Assembly: GCA_039545275.1 (NCBI GenBank)
Contig: BCHS01000002.1
Location: 1,550,001-1,614,000 of the forward strand
Source of the DNA: Pseudomicrostroma phylloplanum
Lineage: Eukaryota; Basidiomycota; Exobasidiomycetes; Microstromatales
Direction: 5' to 3'
DNA length: 64,000 bases
Within the stretch, counting starts at the first letter, position 1. Each line of letters starts with the position of its first letter. The translations under genes and the position numbers were made by a program. The notes beneath the pieces are model-generated. The model made no database searches, had not been told where the DNA came from, and worked only from the letters and a program-made list of their open reading frames with translations. Below are positions 1-12,217 of this stretch, piece by piece.

Positions 1-2444
1 TTGCTGCCTCATCTGTCAAGTCTTCTTGGCGACCGGCATCCATCCGTTCTTGGCTCTGCCTTACTCGCATTCAACTGTACGGTTCCTGATCGGTACGATC
101 TGCTTCACCCGCACTTCCGTCGGATCTGCCACGGTCTGGTGGACATCGATGAGTGGAATCAGCCAGTGACCCTGAGAGTCCTCGCTGGCTATGCAAGGAC
201 ATATCTGCGACGGCCATCTGCAGAGGAGACGCGGACAGTGCTCGAAGGCAAGGCCGAGAAAGTAATTTCGGGTAAGAGCAAGTGGGGCACAGGCCTCGAA
301 AAAGATCTCGAACTGTTGTTGAGCAAGGCAGAGCCTCTGCTTCTAAGCCGCAATTCTGCAGTGAGTAGTATCGCTTCACTGACACTTCTAAGCTTAAAGC
401 TGACCAACGATCCTCTCCGCTGCACGTTCATTAGGTCGTCTTGTCTACCGCCCATCTCTATCTTATCCTGCTGCCCATCGACAGCCCTCGCCAGCAAGAT
501 CTGGTGCAGCCGCTCCTCCGACTTCTTCGGGGCCATCCCTCACAGGCGCACATCATACTACTTTTCATCCGGCGCTTGCTGGCACTTCGACCAGAGCTCT
601 TCCACTCACACAGCCTCGCGTTCCTTCCTCTGACATCGATATCCGAAGAACCAAGCTACATCACTGAGCAAAAGCTGGAGATCCTCGTCGATCTATCAGT
701 ATCCAATCCTTCAAAATCCTCGATCAAGTTCACTAAATCTGAGCTCGACAATGCCGCACTATACCGATCGGAGTCTTCTATCGTTATTTGCGCAGTGAGA
801 GGACTTGGTCGCCTCCTGTCATCTTTACCTCCTTCGACTCTTTCTAGCGCGTCTCCCCAGCTGGTAGAGGACTGTACAGAGACTCTCCTGACCGTCCTTA
901 AGGAACGAAGCGGTAACAAGAGCGGCGATAGTGTCGTGTCCGCTGCAATGGATGTCCTCCGGATGCTCATCAAAGCCAGAGTGGAGCAGCCACCGGCGAA
1001 CGGGGCCTCGGAATCGCAGGCGACAGACTCGGCGGCGACTGCCCACATTCTCTACCGGCTTTCTACTTTGCTCTTCAAGGCCAATGACAAGCTTGAAGCC
1101 TTGCCCGGCGACGGTGGCTCAACATCGACTCCCTCCCTCGTTGGGAAAACTTCGATTGCTGACGGCAGTGGTAGGGCCAGCATCTTCTGGCTCTTGGGTC
1201 AGTTCTGCCGTCAAGAGTTGAAGGTACGTCGCGAGACCTCACTGAGCGGAGAAGAGCAGTTGAAGACACTAGCAGAAGTCATTCTGCCCGATGTTCTGCG
1301 AAAAGGCTGTGTCAACTTCGGCAAAGAGAGCACGCAGGCAAAGCTAGCGCTCTTGACTCTTTCCGCCAAGCTCTACGTCTTCTTGCCGACTACCGACGCC
1401 CCGCCCTCGGTGGTAGCTTCAGTCGCTCAGCTTCATTCGTACCTTCTTCAGCTCGGCCGTTACGATCTGACCTACGATGTCAGGGACCGGGCGCGGTACT
1501 ACAAGAATCTGACCGCTGGAGTGGATGCCAGCCTGGGCCAAGCTAACGGCGCACACGAGACTACCGATGGCGCAGAGGCTGACGAAGACGACAGTCAAGG
1601 ACTAGTGCCCACGGGAGGCGTTCGTCTTAGGCGGGAGCAGGTTCTCCTTGTTCTATTTGGCGACAGAGCATCTTTGCCGAGTGATGTCGCCACGCCCGCC
1701 GCAGGGACTGTCAGCGCCTCTGGCAGCAAGACCTCCGACCCCGCACGCTACCTGGACCCTCTTGAGCTATTCTCGCCGGCTGCCGGACACGGGGTTGACA
1801 CCGATAGCGAGGACTACGAAGGCTCCCTCCCTCCCTGGGCCGCCGACCAGCTGCATCTTCCCCCCGCCTCCATACGCGAGCCGACTACCCCTCTCTCAAA
1901 TCCAAACACAGCAACATCTCTTTCCAGCTCCAGCACCGGCTTCGGCGCAGGCCCCTCATCTGCCGTACGCAGCATCTCGTCCAGCGACAGCGCTGCTCTC
2001 CCTGCCATCACGAGCGTGACTCGAGGCCCTTCCTCGGCGCGCGTCGTGCTCACCCCGACGAACCTAGCGTCAGACCGAAGCAACGCCTCCTCTCCTGCTC
2101 TTGGCGGGTCTGCAGCTGCAGCTGCAGCTGCAGCGGCGGGAGGTCTAGGCGCTGCGAAGCAGGGAAAAGGCAAGTATAAGGATTTGGACGATTTTCTCAA
2201 TGAGGCGACGGAGTCGGAGAGCGAGGAGAGTTCGAGTGAAGAGGAGGAGGTCGATGCAGAAAGTGCGGAAGAAGAAGACGAGGAGAGCAGTGAGGAGGAG
2301 GAGGCAGCTGGCAGCACTGGAGGTGCTCTGAGTAGTAGTAGTAGCGATGATGAGGATGATAGTAGCGATGATGATGATGGTGGTGATGCGCGGCAACGAG
2401 GCTCTCGGCCGCTGATGCCAGTGCAGAACGAATGGGCAATGTAG
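1..2444 (+). CDS. APL6: AP-3 complex subunit beta (5'-partial)
   Basis: Large beta adaptin of the AP-3 coat, which sorts cargo from Golgi/endosome to vacuole. The gene enters the window already in frame, so the N-terminus (probably somewhat under 200 residues) lies outside. Exon 1 is up to 360; a 74-bp intron (361-434, GTGAGT...TTAG) joins in phase 0 to exon 2, 435-2444. The first exon has adaptin trunk helices (PDRYDLLHPHFRRICHGLVD, then EWNQPVTLRVLAGYARTYL), closely like the AP-3 beta trunk. After the trunk comes a Ser/Thr-rich hinge, a poly-Ala run, and a very acidic Ser/Glu/Asp tail, the hallmark of AP-3 beta hinges. It stops at NEWAM with no obvious ear domain, as expected for fungal Apl6. 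Family call is firm; the product length is unknown because of truncation. Confidence 0.88.
2112..2136 (+). repeat. GCAGCT hexanucleotide repeat coding poly-Ala
   Basis: About three and a half GCAGCT units followed by GCG codons, in frame inside the AP-3 beta hinge, coding a run of about nine alanines. A likely length-variable microsatellite. Confidence 0.8.
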
Positions 2445-2744
2445 TCGTTCGTCGTACAGAATGACATCGTTCATACGGTATCAATTCATGAATTGCCCCA
2501 AGCGTCAGCAGGAATACACGCACAATGAACACAATTGGGCACCAGATACAATGACGTGAATCGGAGTGAGGGCTGGCGCTGCGAAAGGAGGCAAAGGCAA
2601 TACGGGCAGCAGTCGTACGAGAAAATTACAATTGCCTTGGTAACTGCCCATACACAGTCCCTTCCCGGCTTTCCCCAGATACCCTTTTCGTCCGAGCTTC
2701 GCAGGCGCAACATGCTTCGAATTGCTGCAGCTCCGCGAAAGTCC

Positions 2745-3921
2745 TCAGACCTGGCTTCCCCTGGTGAAGTAGGCCTTGGCTCCATGACTAGCCAGCTCTG
2801 CCTTTGCCTGAGCAAAAGAGTGACCCTGCTCATGGTTGTGCTTCCAGATCTCCCGGTAGTACCACAGGTTGCCCAGCCCTTGCACTGCAAAGCCAATTGT
2901 GACGAAAACGCCTAGAATGGCAGCGACGATCCTCGATGAGGACCAGGACTGGATCATGTTGAGGAGACCATCGGATCCGGTCGAGGGGATGCCGAGGAAG
3001 AGGTAGACGGAGAGGGCGATGTGGATACCTCCAAAGAGGAAGTAGACGTAGTAGAAGAGGGAGTGCTCCTTCATGAAGCCATTGTAGACTGGTCGATACC
3101 ACAGCAGGAATGATCCGGCTGTGAAGACGGGGAAGTAGACGATGGCAGCGATCATGTCCTTGATCCCATCTGACGAGCCTTGAATAAGCAGGAAGACGCA
3201 GGCGACTAGGTTCACGATCAGAGTTCCGACGAAGACGAGCCATAGGAAGTAGAGGTGCTTGACTACTTGCTGGAATTGCGGTGGGATCTCGGCTGTAATG
3301 TCATGATACTGTTGGAGAGGCAGAAAGCGAGGTCGGGACGAGGGTCAGCAAAATATTCCCAAGAGCTGGATAATCATCGTAGCCCCAAGCAGCTACACTC
3401 ACGATGACAGGGTAGACTGTTATGAAGATGCAGCAGTCCCAGCGAGCAATGTCAAGTTCAGCAACTCGGCCTACGATTGCTCTTGCTATCCCGCTACTCA
3501 CAGAACGGCCAATTATTCCTGCCATGCTTCTGGATATGTTCTGCCCTCTGCTGCAGATCCCTCTCCCTCTGTTCTAGCTCCTGCTCTCTCCTCCGTAGCT
3601 CTTCCTCCCTCGCCCTTCCCCCACCACCACTGCTGCCGCCTGCAGCCGGTGTGGGAGTCCCGCTGATCTCGTATTCTAGGTTGTGCGTGGAGTCTGTGTT
3701 CCAAGCCTGCGATGCACCTGCTCCCTTGTACAAGGAGGAAGAGCCATCGTCGTCATAGGCGCGGTTCGAGCCTAGCGCGCCCTGTACCGATGGGTCTGCG
3801 AACGGGTTGGCATTGCGATCTGCAAAGGGGTCTGTGTGACGGAAGGGGGGCCAGCGAGGTTCAGCAACGTGGTCCCCCTAGCATCTGGGCCTGTTTACCC
3901 AGAGCGATACTCACCCGCCAT
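2745..3921 (-). CDS. SCAMP family secretory carrier membrane protein
   Basis: Tetraspanning protein of post-Golgi and endosomal carriers. Exons on the minus strand: 3915-3921 (ATGGCGG), 3502-3831, 3403-3416 (14 nt) and 2745-3308; introns are 83, 85 and 94 bp with GTGAGT donors. The joined product is about 304 residues. It begins MADPFADRNANPFADPS, giving NPF-type repeats known to bind EH-domain proteins. A coiled coil (EEELRRREQELEQRERDLQQR) follows, then the SCAMP signature NNWPFFYPVIYHDITAEIP, which is only complete when the microexon is included. Four hydrophobic segments follow, with the typical amphipathic stretch between TM2 and TM3 (WYRPVYNGFMKE). It is divergent from the Urb2-like gene. 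Confidence 0.9.
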
Positions 3922-4252
3922 GCTGTAAGCGAGCTGGCACTGCGCAGTACTGTGTTCGATGGAGTGATTGCTTGTAGAGGACTGGCAGGTAACTCGGGGA
4001 TGGCTACGTTCAAGGGGATGGTAGGATGTCTTTCGAAGGCAAAGTCGATGGTGAGTCTACGCTTGACCGACACATGCACCACGATGCACCGCCGGACGCG
4101 GAGGCGCGCCGGCTAATCCCTCGGCCCAACTCTAAAACTGTAGTCTACCCTTGGCCAAAAGTTCTGAACAGAGGAGCCCTTCCCGAAGACCCTCGCAGCC
4201 CGTGTCCATGTTCTTCTGAGCTGTACCGTCTGCCTCATCCCAGCCTAGGACC
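3922..4252. promoter_or_regulatory. Divergent intergenic region, SCAMP / URB2-like
   Basis: 331 bp between two start codons on opposite strands, so it must hold both promoters. I see no TATA box or recognised operator that I would defend. Confidence 0.5.
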
Positions 4253-7200
4253 ATGGCGAGGTTCGCTGACTTACCCTCGATCGGGATCAACACATCGGAA
4301 GAGTTCATACAGAAGCTCAAGGGGGCTCACGATCCCATCCCGGTCGAATCTGTAGGGCCATCTTCCTCTTCTTCACCTTCCTCCATCTCAAAGATCGAGC
4401 TAGCGCATCTGGCATGGGAGCTTTCGAGGCCCGGACAGCAGACTGTTTCGGCTGTTAGTATCCCTCAGCTGCCAACGGTGCTGCTCGGATGGCTTCTTGA
4501 TACGCTGTCAATCGCAGCAAAGCCGACAGGCAAGGCAAAAGCTGCAACCTCGGTGTCTTCAGAGTCGCCCCTCGCAACTCCAGCCTACTACACGCTGCTA
4601 GACACCCTCATTGCAGAAACAGACCTGAGCGCTCTGGCCAGGAGCTCCCTGTCTTCCATTGCGCCAAGGACGACTCCTCAGTCGGTCGTCTCCATCGCTT
4701 CTGCCCTCTTCAAAACCGATGATGTAGCCCTCTTTGGATCTTGCCTTCCCGTGGCTGCAAAGCCTATTGCACGATTGCTCGCGCCTCTAATGCCAGGCTT
4801 GCTATCGAGCCCGGGCACTCGGCAGGTAGTTGATGAGGCTTTGCAAAGTGTATGCGTTAGGATAGGGAAGATTGGTGAAATGTCTGAGGAGGAGCATGAC
4901 GCTCTTCTGCTGGGTACTACACGGCTAGTGCAGGCAATTTGCATACCTGCTGTCGAGGCCTCGGTCGAGGGGACCTCCTCGTCTTCGTCGAAGGTGAGTG
5001 AAGGTGTGCAGAGTATGATCTACCGTACAAGTACGCTCACAGAGTCTCTCTTCCGTCTCAACAGTCTCTACAGTACTTCCTCCAGCATTCGCTGTTGCCC
5101 TGGGCCCAGGCTCTTGACCGGCTGTCGATGCTCTCGAAGTCTGAGCAAGATGTTCGCCGGGCGTCGTCAAGGGCGGTCTCGTCCCTCCGAAAGAATCTCT
5201 ATGCGTACGGCCAGTCGATACTGTTCAATGGCCTGAGTACGAGACAGTTGCTCTTCCCATCCTCCGGGGACGCAAGCAACACGGCTGCATTGTCTTTGAT
5301 GACAGCGCTGCGACAGCACGTCGAGGCTGGATCCAAGGCACCATTCACTACTTTGCCTTTGCTCGCCCGGTCGGCCATCAAGGCTCTGCAGGTCTACTCG
5401 GACGACCTCGGCTCGGTAGCCCGAGCTCACCACAAGAGGAAAGCAGCGGCGTCGTCAGACTTGCCGGCTCCCGAAGCCACGAGCAATGAATATTTAGACA
5501 GGGAAGAGACCAGACAGACTCTGGAGTTGGCCCTCTTTGAGCAGTTCATAAGTCCAATCTTAGCCCTAGTAATCTCTGCGAAAGCCACATCCGCCCGTGA
5601 GGCAGCCCAAAGTCGCTCGTCCATCTTACATGTCATACTCGACACCAAGTTTGGCACGACACTATCAGATACAGGTCTTTGGCGAAGTCGCCTAACGGCA
5701 ACTGCCCAGGCAATAGTCTCGGAAGTAGCATCGACCGGGGACTCGAAGGCGCTGACAGCTTGCATCTCTGCCATGCAAGCCTTATGGAGCATCGATCAGA
5801 ACATCTCTCGCCAAAGTCTGGAAGCGCTGTTCGGTTCCATGTGTACTCGAGATTCGATGCCCGAAGCCGAGGCTGAGCTTACCGTCAGCTTCCAAGCTTT
5901 CGTGGACGACGTCGTCACCTCCTTTGCACGCTCCCAGGAGATTCCGTCATTCGTCGCCCTTCTCAGCCAACAAGTTGCTGATGCGAACGCGCGGCCATGG
6001 CACCGGATGATCGGGCTCAGCTCTCAGCAATTTGCCGTTGCATTGGCAGCGTCAGTGGGAGCTTACGTCTCCCCAACACAAGTGGTGCCGCTTCTGACCG
6101 ACGTTGCTGCACGACTCGAAGGTCTCTTCGCAGCACTTCGGTCAGATGCGGCGCCATCCGATGAACAAGGAAGTAAACGAAAAAGCGGCCAGGATGTCGT
6201 GGAGCAAAGCCACATTCAGCTCTCTAACGCACTTCAGCTTGCGCATCCGGTCTTGTCGGCACTGGACATCCCTGCGGCCATCTCGGGCGAAGCTCTTCCT
6301 CCTATTGTTCGCATTCAGGGTCTTCTGCGGGAGACTATCTCTCTCAGCATGAACGCAACATCAACAACAGCTGCCACAGCTCGTCCCACGAAGAAGCCTC
6401 GAAAGTCGACCGGCCAGCAGCCAGCAGGGCACGATGTCGGGGTCCATCAAACAAATATGCCCTCTCTACGCCTTGTGGCGAGCTCTCTATGGTGCTGGTG
6501 TGGTCTTTGCGCAGCTTTGAAGAGGTTGGACCAGAAAGGCGGATCAGATCGATTGGAGCAGGTCACGAATTCGCTCGAGGAATTGGACTCCTGCTGGAAT
6601 CTCCTGCTCGCCTCCTTCACCGACTCTGGCCATCAGTCATTATCACAAGAAAAGGGAGAGCTCATGCTGGAGGTTGTCAGGCTTTTGTTATACAGGAGGG
6701 AGGTTGAGATGGAGTCAAGGTCTACCTTTGGGTCCGTAGCAGCGCCGGAGGCTGTGGAGACGTTCTGGCTGGCTGTGCTCTCAACACTCCGGGATAGATC
6801 CGCAGAGGCGGCGCAAAGTGCGCTCTGGGAGATGCTGTCTAGGCGTTGGCTGCTTGTTGCGGGGTGGGTATACTATTCCTCGAACAGCGCCACAAGAGCT
6901 CGTTACTGATCTAACTCCCTCATTCTGCCCCTTGCCCCAGAATGTCGCCCCCTCACACTAAGTTTCTGACTGAAGTATCCATGCTCCTCCTTGAGACACT
7001 GCCACCATCAGCAAAAGCGTCTTCCCGGCTTCACGAAAGTTCAGTCGCCGTGAGCCGCAATGCAGACTTCCTCGAGGTCAAGGAGTGGAGAGCTGAGATC
7101 ATGAGCCGAATCGACGCTCTGACATCGTCAAACGTACCTCACCGCAATACACTCCGAGTATCTGCAGCGCTGGCCGCCTTTCCCGAGCAGTACGTCCCGA

Positions 7201-9248
7201 GCGAATTCAAAGAGCTGTTCGTCCAGCGAGCGATCACTGCTACTTCGGCCGTTGCAGAAGATGAGGAGTCTTCTGGAGATCTAGAGGCAGTGAGACGCTG
7301 GCTGGCACAAATTTCGAAGTCGACCACAAGGCTGACTAGCTCCATGGCGGTGAGTGGGATACGATCCCGGCTGGACAGATATTCGGTGACGTGTCTGACC
7401 TTCATTTATTTTTGACTGGCTACCCACGCCCCGTTAGGAGACGGTGCTGAAGGCTTGTCACTCTCTTGGCAAGGTTCCGAGCGCAACTCCAGCTCTTGAG
7501 GAGGCGAACGAGGAACTTGTCCAGATCTGGCTCACAAGACTAATCGAGTGCCAGCATCTCGGTGACTCCCAGCTGCAAGCTCTGGTCAGCGATCTAGAGA
7601 AGGGCCGCTTTGCCAATATTCTTCTCGAGGCTTTCATTGGCTCAGGTGAAAAGGCAGTCACAAACGTCAAATTCTCGCTCAACGATGCTGAGTTGCTGAC
7701 ATCCGACCCGTTCAAACGCTGGAGCGCACCTGCTGCCACTCTCAAGGGTGTCGGACTGTCGCTCAGTCTCGCAAGGATTCAGGGTGGGGAAGACGGCGAG
7801 CCGGCGCGACAGACGCTCGAATGTGCTGCCAAGCTCTTCGAAGCTGAGGAGATCTTGTCGACAAGCTCTGCCATCGCCGACGACTCTCTACCGTCAGAGT
7901 ATCTCGCCTTGGCTGCTGTCTGCTTCGAGTGCGGCGACGGAGGACGCAGCTCTCACTTAGGCCAACGAGTCTTCCAAGGCTTGAGCACGATCATGACGAA
8001 TCGAGGTGGAGAGCAAGGAAGTGCTGAGATCGAGCAAGCCTTCCATCGGGCTTCTGGTCTTCTTTCCGTTGAGGAGTACGAGAACACGTTGAAGTCTTTG
8101 ATCGAGGATGTCCAAACGAAGAAGCCGGCGGAGGCAGCACGGACAAGAGCACCGTTGACGACGCTCGGACTACTGCTCAAATACGGACCAGAAGGTAAGC
8201 TCTAGCACTGCACCAGGCAACTTGGTCAGCCGGGCTGTATACTGACCCTGCCAGCCTACTCCTTTCAGGCTCTCTTCTCGTCGCGCAGAAGCAGTTCACT
8301 CGCCTGCTCAGTCGGCTCCAACATGTGATTTCTCAAGGAGATTCTCAGGTGCTCATGGGCGCCGTCCAGGCCGTCGAGACCGTCTGCCACGGTCGGTCTA
8401 TCATCCTTCGCCCCACAGACGCTGGTCTGCTGCTTGCGCTCCTCTCTAGCATTCTGTCTCACAAGGGCCGAGCCGGCACACGACACAATGTCGTGCAAGG
8501 CTCGGCCGTTGCAGATGCTCGCGCCATCTTCTCGTCGGTGGTTGGTACCGTTGGAACCCTCATCAGGCTCAGGAAGGAGCTCCTGCTCCCCATCCTACCC
8601 CACGTCGCCATCGTCCTGTCCCAACTCCCGGCGCTCCTGCGCAAGCCTGCTCCGGGTCTCACGGGTGTGCAGAGGTGCAGAGTGCTCGAGACGATGCCCG
8701 ATTGGCTCGCCGACGCCTGGAACATCGAGGAGGGCGATGACGTCGCTCTTGCTAGCGAAGTGGAAGGGGACGCAGACCCCTCGCAAGAAGTCCTTGGCGA
8801 GTCCCACGCCCGCGAGTTCTCCCGGCTGCTCGAAGGCATTACCGCCAAGACGACTTCGGGTCGTTCACGCCGCGAAGGAGCCGCCTCTGGCGGACACGGC
8901 GCGACTGCCAATAAAGTTGACTCGCTTTCGCGACCCTTCTCAAAACACGCCGTGTATGTCATTCTGGCCTACATCCACGCTCTCCTCGACGGCAGCTCCA
9001 GTGGCATGACCAGCCTCGGCAGCCTGGGACTGGGTATGGGCATGGGCGACATCGCCAGCAGCTCCGTGAGCTACCTGGACCGGCGCGTCAAGCGGGAGCT
9101 CCTGGTCGGTTTGTGCAACCTCTGCGGGATCATCGACGAGAGCGAGCGTGACTGGGTGCTGGTGAGCGATTTGCTCGACGAGGCTGGCAAGAGCGTCTTC
9201 AAGGAGATGTGGAGGATGTGGGAGAGGGGGAGATATAAGGGCGTATGA
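4253..9248 (+). CDS. URB2: Urb2/Npa2-family nucleolar pre-ribosome protein
   Basis: Likely pre-60S assembly factor related to yeast Urb2/Npa2. Exons 4253-4993, 5065-6863, 6941-7349, 7438-8194 and 8269-9248; all four introns (71-88 bp) have GT..AG ends and join in matching phase, giving about 1561 residues. The protein is alpha-helical throughout, without catalytic motifs. The C-terminal block (KHAVYVILAYIHALL, then RRVKRELLVGLCNLCGIIDE, then LLDEAGKSVFKEMWRMWERG) fits the conserved Urb2/Npa2 C-terminal domain: helix pair, 'one gene product stays whole' segment, and the 'FKxMWxxWER' end. It is longer than yeast Urb2 (about 1170 residues), with Ser/Ala-rich linkers and a basic KKPRK patch. Family assignment rests mainly on the C-terminus. 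Confidence 0.7.
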
Positions 9249-9275
9249 TGAGGAAAGGGAGGAGAGAGCAATTTG

Positions 9276-9302
9276 CGAAGTGTCCGAAGTGTCCGAAGTG
9301 TC
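9276..9302 (+). repeat. Three perfect copies of a 9-bp unit (CGAAGTGTC)
   Basis: Three head-to-tail copies just after the stop codon of the Urb2-like gene, in the 191-bp convergent spacer shared with XPB. Probably a slippage repeat in the 3' UTR. Confidence 0.8.
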
Positions 9303-9439
9303 ATGGGCGCTTTCGGCTTTTGTATCCGAGTCATCTTCTGAAATCGAGTCGGTTAAGCGATATTAGTGTGCAAGATACAAATACATGTGTGGTTGGACAG
9401 TACGATACTGGAAGTTTCGGCTCATCTCTTCTAGCCTCT

Positions 9440-12217
9440 TCAGAAGTCTCCATTCTCCCCATCTACCCGCCTCTTCTTCTGCTGATTTGCCCTCTTCTGG
9501 AAGAGCTTGTTCCTCTCCTTGTCCCTCGTGATCGCCTTGTTCGCCGAAGTGTTCTTTTCGGCATAGGCCATATGCTGCGCGCCACTGAGGGCATTGAGGC
9601 TTCCAGCGCTCCTCTTTGCCTTCTCGACCAAGGATGCACCGCCGATCCTCCTCTGTCCACCCGCTCCTCCGCCAAAGTTCTTCCCGCCGCCGCCAAGCTC
9701 GACTCCAATGTCCGTGCCGATGTCGGCAGCGCTCTCGCTGGCGATCAGGACGCTCTGTAGGAGGGCAATCTGCTCTTCTTGACTCCTGTACACCAGATCG
9801 GGCAGATCCTCAAGCCCCACGAGCTGGGTGATGACTCGGAATGCGTAGCCCTGATCGATGAGGAACTGCTGGCGCTTGGTAGAGTAGAACATCTCCGCCG
9901 TGTCCTTGGAGACGAGTGAATAGAAGAAGGCATTGAATCCTTCGTCGTTCCTCCTCTTTGCTCGTAGAATACGACCAAGACGTTGGGCTTCCTGTCTACG
10001 AGACCCAAAGTGAGAGGAGATCTGGATGAGGCAGGTGGCTTCGGGAAGATCGATGGAGGTGTCGCCTACTTTGGACAAGAAGACCGTGTTGATGTTGGGA
10101 TTGTGCTGGAAGTGGTTCAAGATGCGCATACGCTCCGTCTGAGGTGTGCCACCGTGGATATAGGGCTTGTTGAGCTTCTTGGCGTATGCCTCGAGCGCGT
10201 AGACGTTGTCACTGAAGACGATGATCTTGTCTCCTCTATTCTCATGATAGTTGATGAGGAATTGGGCCGCCTGGAATTTGTTCGGATTCATGCAATACAG
10301 AAGCATCTTTCGTCTGGTAGACTCTCGGAGGTACTCTCTGTAGAACTCGGGTGTCATTGGGCACCACACCTCGGCGCATTGGACGGTAGCGATGTGACCT
10401 TTGGCAGCAAGGTCCATCCAATTTGCTTCGTACAGCTTCGGACCGACGAGGAAATTCAGCTCGTCAATCTTCTCGTCCTCTCGCACCAAAGTAGCAGTAA
10501 GACCCAATTTGCTATGAGCCTTAATTCTGGTTAAGACCCTGCGGAACATACTCGCAGGTACGACGTGGACTTCGTCGAGCAGAATGAAGCCCCATTCGCG
10601 AGACTCCAGGAAGTTCATCATCTTCTGTGAGCTATGAGAGCGCTTTCCGGTGTTGGCTACCATCGAGTAGGTTGAAACGACGATACCAGCAGAAGAGGTA
10701 AACTTCTCTTTCGTGTCGGCAGTGAACACACTGACCGACTCTTCCTTGACGTTGCTCCATTTGAGAAACTCTCGCCTCCATTGCATGACGCTGACACTGC
10801 TGGTGCACAGAACAAGTGTACTTTTCTTGATGGTACAGGCGGCAGTGATGCCGACCAACGTCTTGCCAGCTCCACAAGGCAGGACAATGATACCACTCCG
10901 AGCTCTCCCATTACCGAACATTTTGGAGAGAGACTTCTCCTGATACGGCCGGATATGGGTCGAGGGTCGAAGATCGATGGGCAGATCTGCGTTGCGTAAG
11001 TCCGCACGGAAGTCGTACTCTTCCAACATGGGTAGGCCGAGCTCGTTGCATCGCCTCTTCACATTCTCGATCTCCTCCTCGCGGATCTCAAAGGAGTGTA
11101 CCGTATCCTCATCCGCGTCCAGGGAGGTAGGATCGTCCTCTGCCCCGATGATGGAAGTGAACAGGTCGGCCTCAGCTTCTCTCCTGGCGGCTGCCTCCGT
11201 CTCCGGTGTAGGTCCAGAGGGACCATTCGTAGAGGCTGCTCCATTAGGAGCCTGACCTGCCTGCCTGGCAGCTGCATTCGTTCCTGGGATGACCAGGTCC
11301 CCGCGCCTCGGTGCACTGCTCTTGTCCAACGTCTCAGCTTGATTGGGAGCATCGCGTTGCCCCTCTCTGACCCTGGCTCCACCGATGGTTTCATCCTGCA
11401 ACAGCGTCCTCAACGTCTCCGTCTCTGCACTCTCCACAAAGTACCTATTGTCTTTCAGCACGAGCTTGATCTTGCCGAAAGAAGCAGTGTACTCTTGAAT
11501 GAAGGTAATGACGCTGTCTGGCAATGTCGATTTCGAAAGGCGGTCGAGGACAGAGAGGATGTCTTGTGGTGAGAGGCCAACGGAGATGGCTGCATACAGG
11601 GAGTATGGAGTCAGACGGTATTCGTGTATGAAAGCAGGTCGGCTGACAGGCTCTGCAATGGCGACGAGGAAGTCCATTGCCTGCTCAGCAATGGGACTGA
11701 AACCTTCGAGGATGATGTGGCCATCGTCTGGAGATATCCAGAGTGGGCGCGAAGAATGGTCATGCTTGAGAGCAAGGGAAGAGAAGTCTCGCTTTGTGAC
11801 CGCACGAGGCCGGGGGGCAAGCTGAGCAGCATCTTCATCTTCTTCGTCATCGTCGAGATCGCCACCGCCGCCACTATTTCCGTTGCGCTGAGTAGGGGAA
11901 GGTCTGGCGCGAGGTGCTGTTCGTCCACCCCGTCCAGACACTGCCGTCTCTTCGTAGCCCTCGCCATCCGAAGGAGAAAGGTAATCTGCTTCCATCATTG
12001 CCTCGTCCTCGTCTTCCTTGTCTCTGCGAATGCTGTTGTTCCCTCTGCCGGTGAGGACGATACGTCTCGCCCCACCTCCCCCGGGCCCTGCTCCACCTGC
12101 GCTCCGAGCAGCGGTGCTACTCGTGGGTCTGGCGGCTTCATCATCAGAATCAGAGCTGATGACCTCGGCGGCTGGGCGCCTCTGAGGAGCCATGACGGCG
12201 GCGAGGATGGAGGGCAA
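9440..12217 (-). CDS. SSL2: TFIIH DNA translocase/helicase XPB (Ssl2/Rad25)
   Basis: ATP-dependent DNA translocase of TFIIH, acting in promoter opening and nucleotide excision repair. A single uninterrupted ORF of 925 residues; an in-frame Met nine codons later (12193) is an alternative start. Order of elements: disordered acidic N-terminus, damage-recognition-like domain (about 145-290), an inserted Ala/Pro/Thr linker, helicase lobe 1 with Walker A LPCGAGKT (about 446-453) and DEVH box (about 548-551), the [11 protein letters not shown] region containing the RED motif typical of XPB, then lobe 2 with [14 protein letters not shown]. The end is basic ([12 protein letters not shown]). Length is close to yeast Ssl2 (843) allowing for the linkers. 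The family is unmistakable. Confidence 0.97.
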   Translation of the reverse strand: MPSILAAVMAPQRRPAAEVISSDSDDEAARPTSSTAARSAGGAGPGGGGARRIVLTGRGNNSIRRDKEDEDEAMMEADYLSPSDGEGYEETAVSGRGGRTAPRARPSPTQRNGNSGGGGDLDDDEEDEDAAQLAPRPRAVTKRDFSSLALKHDHSSRPLWISPDDGHIILEGFSPIAEQAMDFLVAIAEPVSRPAFIHEYRLTPYSLYAAISVGLSPQDILSVLDRLSKSTLPDSVITFIQEYTASFGKIKLVLKDNRYFVESAETETLRTLLQDETIGGARVREGQRDAPNQAETLDKSSAPRRGDLVIPGTNAAARQAGQAPNGAASTNGPSGPTPETEAAARREAEADLFTSIIGAEDDPTSLDADEDTVHSFEIREEEIENVKRRCNELGLPMLEEYDFRADLRNADLPIDLRPSTHIRPYQEKSLSKMFGNGRARSGIIVLPCGAGKTLVGITAACTIKKSTLVLCTSSVSVMQWRREFLKWSNVKEESVSVFTADTKEKFTSSAGIVVSTYSMVANTGKRSHSSQKMMNFLESREWGFILLDEVHVVPASMFRRVLTRIKAHSKLGLTATLVREDEKIDELNFLVGPKLYEANWMDLAAKGHIATVQCAEVWCPMTPEFYREYLRESTRRKMLLYCMNPNKFQAAQFLINYHENRGDKIIVFSDNVYALEAYAKKLNKPYIHGGTPQTERMRILNHFQHNPNINTVFLSKVGDTSIDLPEATCLIQISSHFGSRRQEAQRLGRILRAKRRNDEGFNAFFYSLVSKDTAEMFYSTKRQQFLIDQGYAFRVITQLVGLEDLPDLVYRSQEEQIALLQSVLIASESAADIGTDIGVELGGGGKNFGGGAGGQRRIGGASLVEKAKRSAGSLNALSGAQHMAYAEKNTSANKAITRDKERNKLFQKRANQQKKRRVDGENGDF

